Shown here piece after piece: positions 18,210-25,587 of a stretch of DNA of 38,739 nt. Every line of letters begins with the position of its first letter. Positions within the stretch are counted from its first letter, which is position 1. The position numbers were made by a program, and so were the translations under genes. Source of the stretch: a virus; IMG/VR virus record IMGVR_UViG_3300049855_000365, positions 1 through 38,739 of that record, one strand, 5' to 3'. The notes beneath the pieces were generated by a model that searched no databases, was not told where the DNA came from, and saw only the letters and a program-made list of their open reading frames with translations.

Positions 18210-19245
18210 CCGCCCGGCGCTCGCCGATATCGTCACGCGAATTCGTGCCGATCTGCTCTCTCGCCTGAATCTGGATGATGTCTTGCGCCGGGCCGATTCT
18301 GAAGTTTACGCCCGCGTACTCGCAGGGGTTACCCATGGGCTCTATGGCTTCATAGAGTGGCTGTCGCGTCAGTTTATTTACGACACGGCCGAGGCTGAGA
18401 TGCTTGAGCGCTGGGCGTCGATCTGGGGTGTAGCGCGCAAGCCGGCAGCGCAGGCAACGGGCGCGGTAACCTTTACGCTGCAGTCCGGTGCGCAGGTGGT
18501 CACCGGCACTTTGTTACAGGCGCTTGATGGTGTGCAGTATCAGACGACTGCCGATGCGGTGGTGTCGGGATTGAGCGCCACGGCAACTGTCGAGGCGCTG
18601 GATGCGGCCGCCGCAGGCAATCGTGACGCAGGGCAAAGCCTTGCTCTGGTGTCGCCCGTTGTGGGCGTTCAGTCGATCGCAGTTTCGGGGGTGCTCTCTG
18701 GGGGTGCTGATCTAGAGTCGGATGATGATTTGCGTGCGCGGCTGCTGGCACGCATCCAGCAGCCGCCGCACGGTGGTGCGCAATTCGATTATGTGACATG
18801 GGCGCTGGAAGTGCCGGGGGTGACGCGTGCATGGTGCTACCCGCAAGAGCTTGGGCCGGGCACTGTGACCGTGAGGTTTGTGCGTGATGATGATGCAAGT
18901 CTGATTCCTGATGCGGGTGAAGTGGCGACCGTGCAGGCATACATTGATGCGCTGCGCCCGGTGACGGCAGGGCTGACGGTGGTTGCGCCGGTCGCGGTGC
19001 CGCTCAACGTCACGATTAGCGGGCTATCGCCAGATACAGCGGCAATCCGGGCTGCTGTCGCAGTTGAGCTGGTGGATCTGATCGCCCGTGAGGCGGTGCC
19101 GGGCGGCACGATTTACCTCTCACACATTCGCGCCGCTATCTCGGCTGCGACAGGCGAAAACAATCATGTGCTGGTGTCGCCATCGGCGGATGTTGTTCGC
19201 TCGACGGGGGATATCTCGACCCTTGGGGCAGTCACATGGGCATGA
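18199..19245 (+). CDS. Baseplate J-like protein, Mu gp47-like
   Basis: This 348-residue protein of the baseplate J/gp47 family contains ERWASIWGVARKPAAQATGA near residue 70, the SGGADLESDDDLRARLLARI segment and the GGAQFDYVTWALEVPGVTRA segment, all family hallmarks. It is a wedge component linking hub and fibres. The start overlaps gp46 by 11 bases. Confidence 0.92.
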   Translation: MSYNRPALADIVTRIRADLLSRLNLDDVLRRADSEVYARVLAGVTHGLYGFIEWLSRQFIYDTAEAEMLERWASIWGVARKPAAQATGAVTFTLQSGAQVVTGTLLQALDGVQYQTTADAVVSGLSATATVEALDAAAAGNRDAGQSLALVSPVVGVQSIAVSGVLSGGADLESDDDLRARLLARIQQPPHGGAQFDYVTWALEVPGVTRAWCYPQELGPGTVTVRFVRDDDASLIPDAGEVATVQAYIDALRPVTAGLTVVAPVAVPLNVTISGLSPDTAAIRAAVAVELVDLIAREAVPGGTIYLSHIRAAISAATGENNHVLVSPSADVVRSTGDISTLGAVTWA

Positions 19246-19814
19246 TCGCAGCCGACTATTTGAAGCAGGCGCAGGCGCTTTTGCCGCCGGGGCCTGCATG
19301 GCCAAGTGATTCAGATTCTGCGCTGGTGCAAATGCTCGATGCCTGGTCACAGGAGTTCAGTCGAGTTGATGGCGCGGCGCTCGCTTTGCTTGAAGAGGCG
19401 GATCCGCGCACGAGCGCTCAGATGCTCACCGATTGGGAGCGTGTCTGCGCACTGCCTGAGTTCGCGGGCTTGGGTGATAGCACGCAAGAGCGCCGTGCGG
19501 CTTTGCATGGCAAGCTCACATCAACGGGCGGGCAATCGCGGGCGTTCTACATCGCTTTGGCCGCCTCTGTGGGTTATGCGATCACGATTACAGAATGCGC
19601 ACCGCACACGACTGAGGATGATTCAGACCATCCCGTCTATGACGAGCAATACCGTTTTATTTGGTACGTGAACGCCGCCCTCAATACGGTGCGCGATCTG
19701 ACGACCGAAGACGATACCGAAATGGCGACCGCCATCTGGGGAAACCAGTTGCTTGAAGCGGTGATCAATCGCTACAAGCCCGCACACACCCTCGCAATCT
19801 TCACCTACGCTTAG
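19236..19814 (+). CDS. Baseplate/tail protein, Mu gp48-like (DUF2313)
   Basis: This 192-residue protein shows the DUF2313 signature (DYLKQAQALLPPGPAWP, then LLEEADPRTSAQMLTDWERV). Proteins of this family lie between the J-like protein and the tail fibre in Mu-like phages and attach fibres to the wedge. ATG 19242, which overlaps the previous stop as ATGA, is an equally possible start. Confidence 0.9.
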   Translation: MGMIAADYLKQAQALLPPGPAWPSDSDSALVQMLDAWSQEFSRVDGAALALLEEADPRTSAQMLTDWERVCALPEFAGLGDSTQERRAALHGKLTSTGGQSRAFYIALAASVGYAITITECAPHTTEDDSDHPVYDEQYRFIWYVNAALNTVRDLTTEDDTEMATAIWGNQLLEAVINRYKPAHTLAIFTYA

Positions 19815-19826
19815 GAGTCCAAAAAA

Positions 19827-21098
19827 ATGCAACGCGTAAAACGCAGCACGGCTGTCGCCGTATTGCCGGCGCCGCCTTCGGGCGGCACCCCCGGCTATTT
19901 TGCCAGCCCAAACCCCGCCGGTGGCGTGCCGGCGACCGTGCCTGGACATGAGTGGTACAACGCCGTTCAGGAGGAGCTCTGCAGCGTGATCGAGGCTTTT
20001 GGCGCGCTCAATGGCGGCGTTAACACGCAGCTGCGCGATGCCTTGAATACCTATTTTGCAAAGCTCAGCGGTGCCACGTTTGCGGGGCCGGTGATTGGCA
20101 ATAATCAGACTACACGTCAGGTTGGGGGTTATGTCTGGTCAGATATGTCCGGGAGTGCAGGCGGCGCGGCCATGTTTGGGAATAATTGTTATTACAGCGT
20201 AACTGACAATCAGATGCACTACACGGCCACGCACCCGTCTTTAGGTGCTCGAGGCCTCGTTTTGATACCTTATGTTGGTTTGCGTTGGTTTGATACAGGC
20301 AGCAACGCTACGACGGCGGGGCAGGTGTTTACGCCAACACTTCAGGCCTTCGCGTCACCCGCTTCGGTGCAAGGGGCATTCAAAAACCTGCAGCTTAGTA
20401 CGACCGGATTAGGTGTGAGCATTTCGGTTTCTGCAGACGAGCTGGTGGTGGAGTCGTCAGGCAACGCCTATGAAACCCTGCGCAACGTCAATTTGACGAC
20501 TTTTTATTCAAATGGCGCGACAGCAAACGGCCTTGATACAGGCTCGCTTGCGGCGAGTACGTGGTATTCGGTCTGGGTTATTTATAACGGTTCGATCACG
20601 GCAGGGCTGTTGTCGTTGAGCGCAACGGCACCGACGATGCCGGGTGGCTATACGCACAAAGCGCGTGTCGGCTGGATCCGCACGGACAGCTCGGGCAATA
20701 AATACCCGCTGTCAATGATCCAGCTCGGACGATCAGCGCGTTACAAAGTCGCGGCGGGTTCAAACGTGACGGCGCTGCCGCAAATGGCGACGGGCGTTCA
20801 GGGCAGCGCTACAACGCCAACATGGGTTGGCGTGGCGGTTGCGAGTTTTGTGCCGACCACTGCCGCAAAAATCGGGGTGATGATGGTAGGAGCGCTTGGC
20901 ATAAACAATCAAGTCGGATGTGCGCCGAACAATTCTTATGGGGCCGTCAACACCAATAACTCGCCGCCGATTGCGATTTACAACACGTCATCAACACAAT
21001 CGAACCAGTCTGGCGACATTGTGCTTGAGAGCGCGAATATTTATTGGGCGTCGAGTAGTGCGCCCTTGATCTGTACGGGATGGGAGGACAATCTATGA
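19827..21098 (+). CDS. Tail fibre protein
   Basis: This is a 423-residue host-binding fibre. The N-terminal segment (residues about 1-60, containing GTPGYFASPNPAGGVPATVP and GHEWYNAVQEELCSVIEAFG) is the baseplate-attachment part common in prophage fibres. The rest is Ser/Thr/Gly/Asn-rich beta structure. TAGGAG overlapping the previous stop is the ribosome site. No sequence resembling the DGR template was seen in it, so it is not one of the diversified genes. Confidence 0.87.
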   Translation: MQRVKRSTAVAVLPAPPSGGTPGYFASPNPAGGVPATVPGHEWYNAVQEELCSVIEAFGALNGGVNTQLRDALNTYFAKLSGATFAGPVIGNNQTTRQVGGYVWSDMSGSAGGAAMFGNNCYYSVTDNQMHYTATHPSLGARGLVLIPYVGLRWFDTGSNATTAGQVFTPTLQAFASPASVQGAFKNLQLSTTGLGVSISVSADELVVESSGNAYETLRNVNLTTFYSNGATANGLDTGSLAASTWYSVWVIYNGSITAGLLSLSATAPTMPGGYTHKARVGWIRTDSSGNKYPLSMIQLGRSARYKVAAGSNVTALPQMATGVQGSATTPTWVGVAVASFVPTTAAKIGVMMVGALGINNQVGCAPNNSYGAVNTNNSPPIAIYNTSSTQSNQSGDIVLESANIYWASSSAPLICTGWEDNL

Positions 21099-21559
21099 GT
21101 TACGCAATCCGCAAGGATGGGCAGGGCTGGCGATCTGTTGATGGGCCTGACGACGTGCTTGCGCATGAAACGCACGCCACATCAATCCCGGCGCAGTCGG
21201 CCGCAAAAATAAAATCTGCGACGTGGGAGCGCATCAAGACTGAGCGCGACCGTCGCACCGAGAATGGCGGCTTTAAGGTCGGTACAAAGTGGTATCACTC
21301 CGATGCACGCAGCCGCACGCAGCAGCTTGGGCTTGTGATGATGGGGGCGAGCATTCCTGCGGGCCTGCAATGGAAAACGATGGATGCCAGCTTTGTGACC
21401 ATGACAGCGACACTCGCCGGGCAGATTCTTGCTGCTGGGGCTGCGAGTGATCAAGCGGTGTTTGCAGCCGCCGAAGCGCATAAAACCGCAATGGAGGCGA
21501 GCGCGGATCCGTCTGCCTATGACTTCTTGGGTGGCTGGCCAGCCATCTACGGGGGCTGA
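21095..21559 (+). CDS. DUF4376 tail-fibre-associated protein
   Basis: This 154-residue protein starts at ATG 21095, which overlaps the fibre stop and follows GGGAGG at 21082-21087. The ATWERIKTERDRRTENGGFK and KWYHSDARSRTQQLGLVMMG segments match DUF4376, a domain often found in proteins encoded directly after fibres. It may assist fibre assembly or join the fibre; this is inference. Confidence 0.85.
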   Translation: MSYAIRKDGQGWRSVDGPDDVLAHETHATSIPAQSAAKIKSATWERIKTERDRRTENGGFKVGTKWYHSDARSRTQQLGLVMMGASIPAGLQWKTMDASFVTMTATLAGQILAAGAASDQAVFAAAEAHKTAMEASADPSAYDFLGGWPAIYGG

Positions 21560-21560
21560 C

Positions 21561-22055
21561 ATGCAGACCGTGCGCCTGCTGTTTAGTACGACGCGCCAGC
21601 CATTTTCTGCGCTGATCCGGGCGGCCACCTGGTCGCGCTGGTCGCATGTTTCGATCATTGATGATGATGCAATGGTGATCGAAGCCTCCGCACTGCATGG
21701 GGTGCGTCGGATTCCGTTGCATCAGGCGCTCTCTGCTGCCTCTGACTGCAATGTCGTAAGCGTGGCGTGTGCAGACTCTGATTCGATCCTTGCTGCGGTT
21801 GAAAGCCAGATTGGCCGGCCTTACGACTGGTCGGGCATTGCTTCGCTCGAGCTGCATCGAGACTGGCAGGATGATTCCAAGTGGTTTTGTTCTGAGCTGA
21901 TCGCATGGGCGTTTGAACTGACGGGGCAGCCGCTTTTCCGGGCTGAGTGCATGCGACGGGTGACGCCGCAGCATCTATGGATGCTGGCACCAATGCCGCC
22001 GAAGCGGCTGAAGACAACAACAAAACGGGCCGCAAATCGCGGCCCTTCTTTTTGA
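21561..22055 (+). CDS. NlpC/P60-like cysteine hydrolase, putative
   Basis: This protein of about 164 residues begins MQTVRLLFSTTRQPFSALIR. The pattern of a histidine in WSRWSHVSII followed by WFCSELIAWAF resembles permuted papain-fold enzymes (YiiX/NlpC-P60-like), with Cys and His as putative catalytic residues. Such proteins sit near fibre and lysis genes and may cut peptidoglycan or lipid/peptide bonds. The open frame from 21429 is overlap only. The last codons form part of a terminator hairpin. Confidence 0.7.
   Translation: MQTVRLLFSTTRQPFSALIRAATWSRWSHVSIIDDDAMVIEASALHGVRRIPLHQALSAASDCNVVSVACADSDSILAAVESQIGRPYDWSGIASLELHRDWQDDSKWFCSELIAWAFELTGQPLFRAECMRRVTPQHLWMLAPMPPKRLKTTTKRAANRGPSF
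22027..22053 (+). terminator. Intrinsic terminator at end of fibre block
   Basis: GGGCCGC pairs with GCGGCCC around AAATC and is followed by TTCTTTTT. It overlaps the last codons of the cysteine hydrolase-like gene. It may end the main tail transcript, or attenuate it before the lysis genes. Confidence 0.72.
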
Positions 22056-22064
22056 GGGGTGTGA

Positions 22065-22415
22065 ATGAATCGAATTCTTTGGGCCTTATTTGGAAACGAT
22101 GAGGATTCTGTGATCGGGGACGCGAGCTTTAATCCTGAGCGCCGCGACACTTGGCTGATCCGCTTGCGCTGGTGGCTACGGAATCCGGCGCACAATCTAT
22201 GCTTCCACGTCATCAACGTGCCGACGCCATTTACAAGCGCTGGGCTGTACCCGACGGATGTATTCGCCCCGCACGGCTGGAACATGGTGGTACACACCGG
22301 CGCCAACGGCAAGCAGTACCCGTTCATCAGCTACATCGGACGCGTTAAGTGCTACATGGGCTGGCGCGAGCGCGGGAACTTTGGGATCAAATTCACTTTA
22401 AACCGGGGGCGGTGA
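22065..22415 (+). CDS. Conserved phage protein in lysis region
   Basis: This 116-residue protein has a GAGGGG ribosome site. It contains LRWWLRNPAHNLCFHVINVP, a pattern I associate with small phage proteins near lysis genes, and a C-terminal FISYIGRVKCYMGWRERGNF segment. No signal peptide or clear membrane segment is seen. The function is unknown. Confidence 0.75.
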   Translation: MNRILWALFGNDEDSVIGDASFNPERRDTWLIRLRWWLRNPAHNLCFHVINVPTPFTSAGLYPTDVFAPHGWNMVVHTGANGKQYPFISYIGRVKCYMGWRERGNFGIKFTLNRGR

Positions 22416-22687
22416 TGACTGCACCAGTACAGCAGCACATAGAGCAGCTTTGCCTTAAGGGCGGAATCTACACCGCAGTCTGCGGGGCTGGGTCTGCCGT
22501 CCTCACGAGCGCGGAATTTTGGGGTGTGGCGATTGCTGCGCTTGGGACTGCCGCAGCCTGGTGGGGGAAGATCCGACAGGATCGGCGAGAGCAGGCTGAG
22601 TTTAACCAGCGCATGCTATTTGATCGGGCCGAGCACGAAGAGCGGATGCGTATGGGCGACCTAGAGCGACGGAAGGGGTTGTCGTGA
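22415..22687 (+). CDS. Holin, HP1-like, single or dual membrane segments
   Basis: This 90-residue protein has hydrophobic segments around residues 16-52 (YTAVCGAGSAVLTSA, then FWGVAIAALGTAAAWWG) and a long charged C-terminal tail rich in Arg, Glu and Asp. This layout matches small phage holins of the HP1 group. Its start overlaps the previous stop, and its end overlaps the endolysin start. It likely forms the membrane holes that release the endolysin. Confidence 0.8.
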   Translation: MTAPVQQHIEQLCLKGGIYTAVCGAGSAVLTSAEFWGVAIAALGTAAAWWGKIRQDRREQAEFNQRMLFDRAEHEERMRMGDLERRKGLS

Positions 22688-23088
22688 AACTGTCCGATAG
22701 GTCTGAAAAAAACTTGATTGGTGTGCATCCAGATTTGAATCGAGTCGTTCGCCGAGCCGCTGAGCTGTGCGGGATTGATGAATTTGGCTTTGTGGTGATC
22801 GAGGGTGTGCGAACGCTAGAACGCCAAAAGCAATTACTCGCACAAGGCGCGAGCAAGACGCTCAAGTCTCGCCACATTACCGGGCACGCTGTCGATCTGG
22901 CAGTGCAACTCCTGGGTGAAATTCGGTGGGACTGGCCACTTTACACCAGGCTCGCGAAGGTCGTGAAAGAGGCCGCGCAGATCGAGGGTGTGCCGATAGA
23001 GTGGGGCGGTGATTGGATTAACTTCAAGGACGGCCCGCATTTTCAACTCACTGCAACAAAATACCCGGAGAGCACGTCATGGACATAA
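22684..23088 (+). CDS. Endolysin, M15 L-Ala-D-Glu peptidase type
   Basis: This 134-residue enzyme starts with GTG and overlaps the holin stop. Zinc-binding motifs of M15 peptidases are visible: SRHITGHAVDLA (His and Asp ligands) and the C-terminal GPHFQL (His). The EGVRTLERQKQLLAQGASKT helix is typical of the phage T5-type endolysin family. It cleaves cell-wall peptides to lyse the cell. Confidence 0.93.
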   Translation: MKLSDRSEKNLIGVHPDLNRVVRRAAELCGIDEFGFVVIEGVRTLERQKQLLAQGASKTLKSRHITGHAVDLAVQLLGEIRWDWPLYTRLAKVVKEAAQIEGVPIEWGGDWINFKDGPHFQLTATKYPESTSWT

Positions 23089-23504
23089 CCGGCCTCGGAT
23101 CGATTTTTTCGTTCGCATCAACCGTGATTGACAAGATATTCCCTGACCCCGCACAACGTGACGCGGCCAAGCTTGAGTTGTTCAAACAACAACAAGCCGG
23201 CGCGTTTAAAGAGCTTGAGGCGGATTTGGCGATTGCTCAAGGGCAAATGGCGATCAACCAGACGGAGGCGGCAAGCCCTGACGTTTTTCGGGGTGGCTGG
23301 CGTCCGTTCATTGGTTGGGTGTGCGGGGTTGGGTGTGCCTGGAACTGGCTCGGTCTGCCAGTGGCGAAAGTGGTCGCCGAGCTACACGGCACGCCGATCG
23401 CGATGTCTCCGGCCGATCTTTCCGAGATGATGCCTATTTTAATGGGGATGCTCGGACTTGGCGGACTTCGTACTTTTGAGCGTGTTAAAGGCGTGGTGAA
23501 GTAG
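23079..23504 (+). CDS. Holin of the 3TM family
   Basis: This 141-residue protein has an N-terminal helix (IFSFASTVIDKIFPDPAQRD), a charged coiled helix, and C-terminal hydrophobic segments after the SPDVFRGGWRPFIGWVCGVG motif. That motif is the signature of the 3TM holin family of gene transfer agents and phages. It overlaps the endolysin gene. Together with the first holin it gives the phage two hole-forming or antagonistic membrane proteins. Confidence 0.88.
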   Translation: MDITGLGSIFSFASTVIDKIFPDPAQRDAAKLELFKQQQAGAFKELEADLAIAQGQMAINQTEAASPDVFRGGWRPFIGWVCGVGCAWNWLGLPVAKVVAELHGTPIAMSPADLSEMMPILMGMLGLGGLRTFERVKGVVK

Positions 23505-23544
23505 GCGGAAAATCTGTCTAATAGGACATTTGGGAGTTAAAGCA

Positions 23545-23612
23545 AATCAAGCACTTAACAGACTTCAGCAATTCCGTTTGTTAGACGTTTTTCTTTCTGT
23601 AAGTGCTTGATT
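23545..23612. repeat. 13-bp inverted repeat in attP region
   Basis: AATCAAGCACTTA at 23545-23557 is perfectly complementary to TAAGTGCTTGATT at 23600-23612, separated by 42 bases. The long spacing argues against a simple terminator. Protein binding (integrase or directionality factor) or a long stem at the end of the lysis transcript are the options. Confidence 0.75.
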
Positions 23613-23628
23613 GTATTAGCGAATTAGG

Positions 23629-23676
23629 TGGTGCGCCGCACTGGACTCGAACCAGTGAGCAGGTCTTGCAAACCTT
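23629..23676 (-). other. tRNA 3'-half fragment, probable att core
   Basis: On the minus strand this reads an anticodon-like arm (loop TTGCAAG, stem AGGT/ACCT), a short variable region, a perfect T-arm (ACTGG, loop TTCGAGT, CCAGT), the 3' acceptor strand GCGGCGC and ACCA. No D-arm or 5' acceptor strand precedes it, so it is not a complete tRNA. The loop would give anticodon GCA (Cys), but the A discriminator and three-base variable region are atypical for tRNA-Cys, so isotype is uncertain. Confidence 0.75.
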
Positions 23677-23737
23677 TTGCTGGCGTGGCTTTGCGGGGTG
23701 GTACTGTCTATTAGAACGGCTTTGTCTAATAGATTGC

Positions 23738-24790
23738 CTACCTGACCGGGGAAATGCGCTCAGGTTTGCGTCGATAAATCCGCTCGGTCAGACGTGAATC
23801 CGTGTGCGCCAGGAGTTGCCGGGCGCGCTCCAGACTCTCGGCATCGCTGCCGACTTTCGCCCGCAAATCGTGTTCGGTGAATCGCTCGGTGAGCTTCGTT
23901 TCGGCTAGCGCGCGCAGGATGAATCGCTGCCACATCTTCGACCAATCGCCTGCGGTGCCGGCCGCTTCATCAACAAAACCAGCTCCGAACTTGTTGCAGA
24001 ACAGGAAAGGCGAAAGGGCCGGGCGAACCGCTCGCGCCTCTTCAATCGCTGCGCGTAGCTCTGGCGTCCATTCGTAGACCACGCTCTTTCCGGTCGAGTT
24101 CTTCGTTTTATTGGGCGTGACGTGCAGTCCATCCTCTTTGATATTGGCGGCGGTCAGAAGCAGCAAGTCTCGCTGGCGCAGGCCGGTGAGTAACTTGACG
24201 CGCAAGTACGCCTGAACCATACCCACGCTGCCTTTTTTCCGGCGTGACGGCATGCTCAAAACTTCCTGTAGTTCCCAATCCTCGACATACCGCGTGCGCG
24301 GCGTTTCGCCTTCCAGGCGCACTTCCCCCTTGAACGGATGCGACTTGATTAACCCCCATTGCACCGCCTTTGTGTAGGCGTGACTTAGCACCTCAATCTC
24401 ACGCCGTGCCGCCGTCTTGGCTGATCGTTTATCGACGTACTGGTATATGTGCTGCGGCTCGATGTCTTCAATTGCCATCGTGCCGAAGACGGGGCGCAGG
24501 ATCTTGATTTGCCGCACATTCTCGGTCTGCGACTTTGGCGCTTTTTCTGGCACCGCTTCAATCAAGTAGCGATCCAGAAGCGCGCCAATCGTGTGAATCG
24601 TCACGGGCGACGCGACTCGATCAGCCCAAACCCGATAGGCTTCGGGTAGCGTTTTGCCGAGTTGAAACCATTTTTTTTCATCCCATTGGGCGCGCACGCT
24701 ATCAGGCACGAGATAGTAGTACGCGCCATGCTTTAAGACCCATCGGGCGGGCAGGCCTTTGTTTTCATGGTTTCGTTTGAGTGGCGGCAT
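23738..24790 (-). CDS. int: Tyrosine integrase
   Basis: This 350-residue site-specific recombinase has an N-terminal arm-binding region (about residues 1-60), a core-binding helix bundle (about 65-160) and a catalytic domain. The active-site residues are visible: Arg in LLTGLRQRDLL, a lysine in the beta-hairpin region, HxxR in TEHDLRAKVG, His in LLAHTDSRLT and the tyrosine nucleophile in ERIYRRKPE. It is the last gene of the leftward operon and lies beside the attP-like site. Confidence 0.95.
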   Translation of the reverse strand: MPPLKRNHENKGLPARWVLKHGAYYYLVPDSVRAQWDEKKWFQLGKTLPEAYRVWADRVASPVTIHTIGALLDRYLIEAVPEKAPKSQTENVRQIKILRPVFGTMAIEDIEPQHIYQYVDKRSAKTAARREIEVLSHAYTKAVQWGLIKSHPFKGEVRLEGETPRTRYVEDWELQEVLSMPSRRKKGSVGMVQAYLRVKLLTGLRQRDLLLLTAANIKEDGLHVTPNKTKNSTGKSVVYEWTPELRAAIEEARAVRPALSPFLFCNKFGAGFVDEAAGTAGDWSKMWQRFILRALAETKLTERFTEHDLRAKVGSDAESLERARQLLAHTDSRLTERIYRRKPERISPVR

Positions 24791-25012
24791 TTAGCTGATC
24801 GCTGAAAAATTGGGTGAAGTTTTCCGGGCACGATTTGATACTAGCTCGCTTCCCCCGAAACGTCTTTCAACGTGAGACTGCAATACGGCTGCGGTGCCGT
24901 CAGGCCGCACGACATGATCTATGCCCATGACGCGTAACGCCTCAATTTGAGCGTGCCGGCGAATCTTTCCGGTGAGGATGTGCAGTTCTTCGGGCGAGAG
25001 AAATAGGCTCAC
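24791..25012 (-). CDS. DUF4224 protein next to integrase
   Basis: This 73-residue protein (MSLFLSPEELHILTGKIRRH, then AQIEALRVMGIDHVVRPDG and LQSHVERRFG) matches DUF4224, a small domain regularly encoded directly upstream of phage integrases. Position abutting int suggests a recombination directionality factor or integrase partner, though this is inference. It overlaps the upstream gene by four bases. Confidence 0.85.
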   Translation of the reverse strand: MSLFLSPEELHILTGKIRRHAQIEALRVMGIDHVVRPDGTAAVLQSHVERRFGGSELVSNRARKTSPNFSAIS

Positions 25013-25200
25013 TTCAAAACCCTCTCGTCTGGGTCGAACTGAAACTCAAGGCAAAGGGCTTTCGCTACCGTTGAGCCTAAGCCAAACATGGCCATCACAG
25101 CGGCCCATCTGTAGCGGCCTCCTGTTTTTACTTTGCGCATATTGGCGAGCACCCGATAAATCAGCTTGCGCTCGTCGTATTCGTGGCCTGCTAGGTCCAT
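25009..25200 (-). CDS. Small phage protein, unknown
   Basis: This 63-residue protein starts at MDLAGHEYDERKLIYRVLAN, preceded by AAAGGA; the frame open to 25230 lacks a ribosome site. It is rich in helix-forming residues with a central GRYRWAAVMAMFGLGST stretch that might be a small HTH. Its stop overlaps the DUF4224 start. Function unknown. Confidence 0.7.
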   Translation of the reverse strand: MDLAGHEYDERKLIYRVLANMRKVKTGGRYRWAAVMAMFGLGSTVAKALCLEFQFDPDERVLK

Positions 25201-25254
25201 TGCGTTTCCTTTGTGGTTTTTATTGGGCAACTTGGGGCTATTTCACGTTAGGCT

Positions 25255-25488
25255 TCATGTTGCGGGCCAGAACACTTCGCCGGTTTTTATGTCACGGTCT
25301 CCTGGGCATCCACACACAGTACAATCAACATCCTCGTTATATTCATTGCTGAATTGAGAATCAACTTTGGCCTTCCACTTATGGACGCATTCGTCCCAGC
25401 TTGGTTTTTTGTAAGGCCCAAGACACGTATCACCATGTCCAGCAAAACAGTTGATGCAAGGGCGCTCGTCAGAGCATGTACTTTCCAT
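25255..25488 (-). CDS. Small cysteine-rich protein
   Basis: This protein of about 77 residues has ATG 25488 preceded by an AGGAG site. Several cysteines (DERPCINCFAGHGDTC and CTVCGCPG) suggest one or two metal-binding knuckles. Nothing shows what it binds. It lies directly after the attC-like site in the direction of transcription, as a gene cassette would. Confidence 0.65.
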   Translation of the reverse strand: MESTCSDERPCINCFAGHGDTCLGPYKKPSWDECVHKWKAKVDSQFSNEYNEDVDCTVCGCPGDRDIKTGEVFWPAT

Positions 25489-25509
25489 TCTTTTTCTCCT
25501 ATTTATGTC

Positions 25510-25587
25510 GCCTAACAATTCAATCAACCTCGCTCCACTGCGTTCCGCTGGACTCGCTGCGCTCGCCGGTTATCTCAACCGTTAGAG
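25510..25587 (-). repeat. Integron attC-like recombination site
   Basis: This 78-base stretch is bounded by TCTAAC and GTTAGGC on the minus strand, the paired core boxes of attC sites. Its inner ends (TAACAATTCAATCAA and TTATCTCAACCGTTAG on the plus strand) closely resemble the conserved L/R boxes of integron cassettes. The upstream gene's TAA stop lies inside one core box, as in many cassettes. One core box deviates at one base and the central part is not a clean palindrome, so a relic or non-functional site is possible. Confidence 0.45.

Larger units (their letters stand above)
23505..23737. other. attP-like region
   Basis: This 233-base gap lies between the convergent lysis operon and the integrase. 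It contains a tRNA 3'-half copy at 23629-23676, a 13-bp inverted repeat at 23545-23612, and three copies of TGTCTA(A/T)TAG at 23515-23524, 23705-23714 and 23723-23732 flanking the tRNA piece. This is the architecture of a phage attachment site: a core identical to the end of a host tRNA gene, plus integrase arm sites. The assignment is inferred from these features and from the integrase next door. Confidence 0.8.

Noticed and set aside
19827-21098. Tail fibre as third DGR target
   Set aside because: The invariant TR end (GTTCGTGCCGTCCGC) and a matching VR-like C-terminus are absent from the fibre gene.
23629-23700. Complete tRNA gene
   Set aside because: Only the anticodon-arm-to-CCA part exists. 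No D-arm or complementary 5' acceptor strand can be found upstream on the minus strand.
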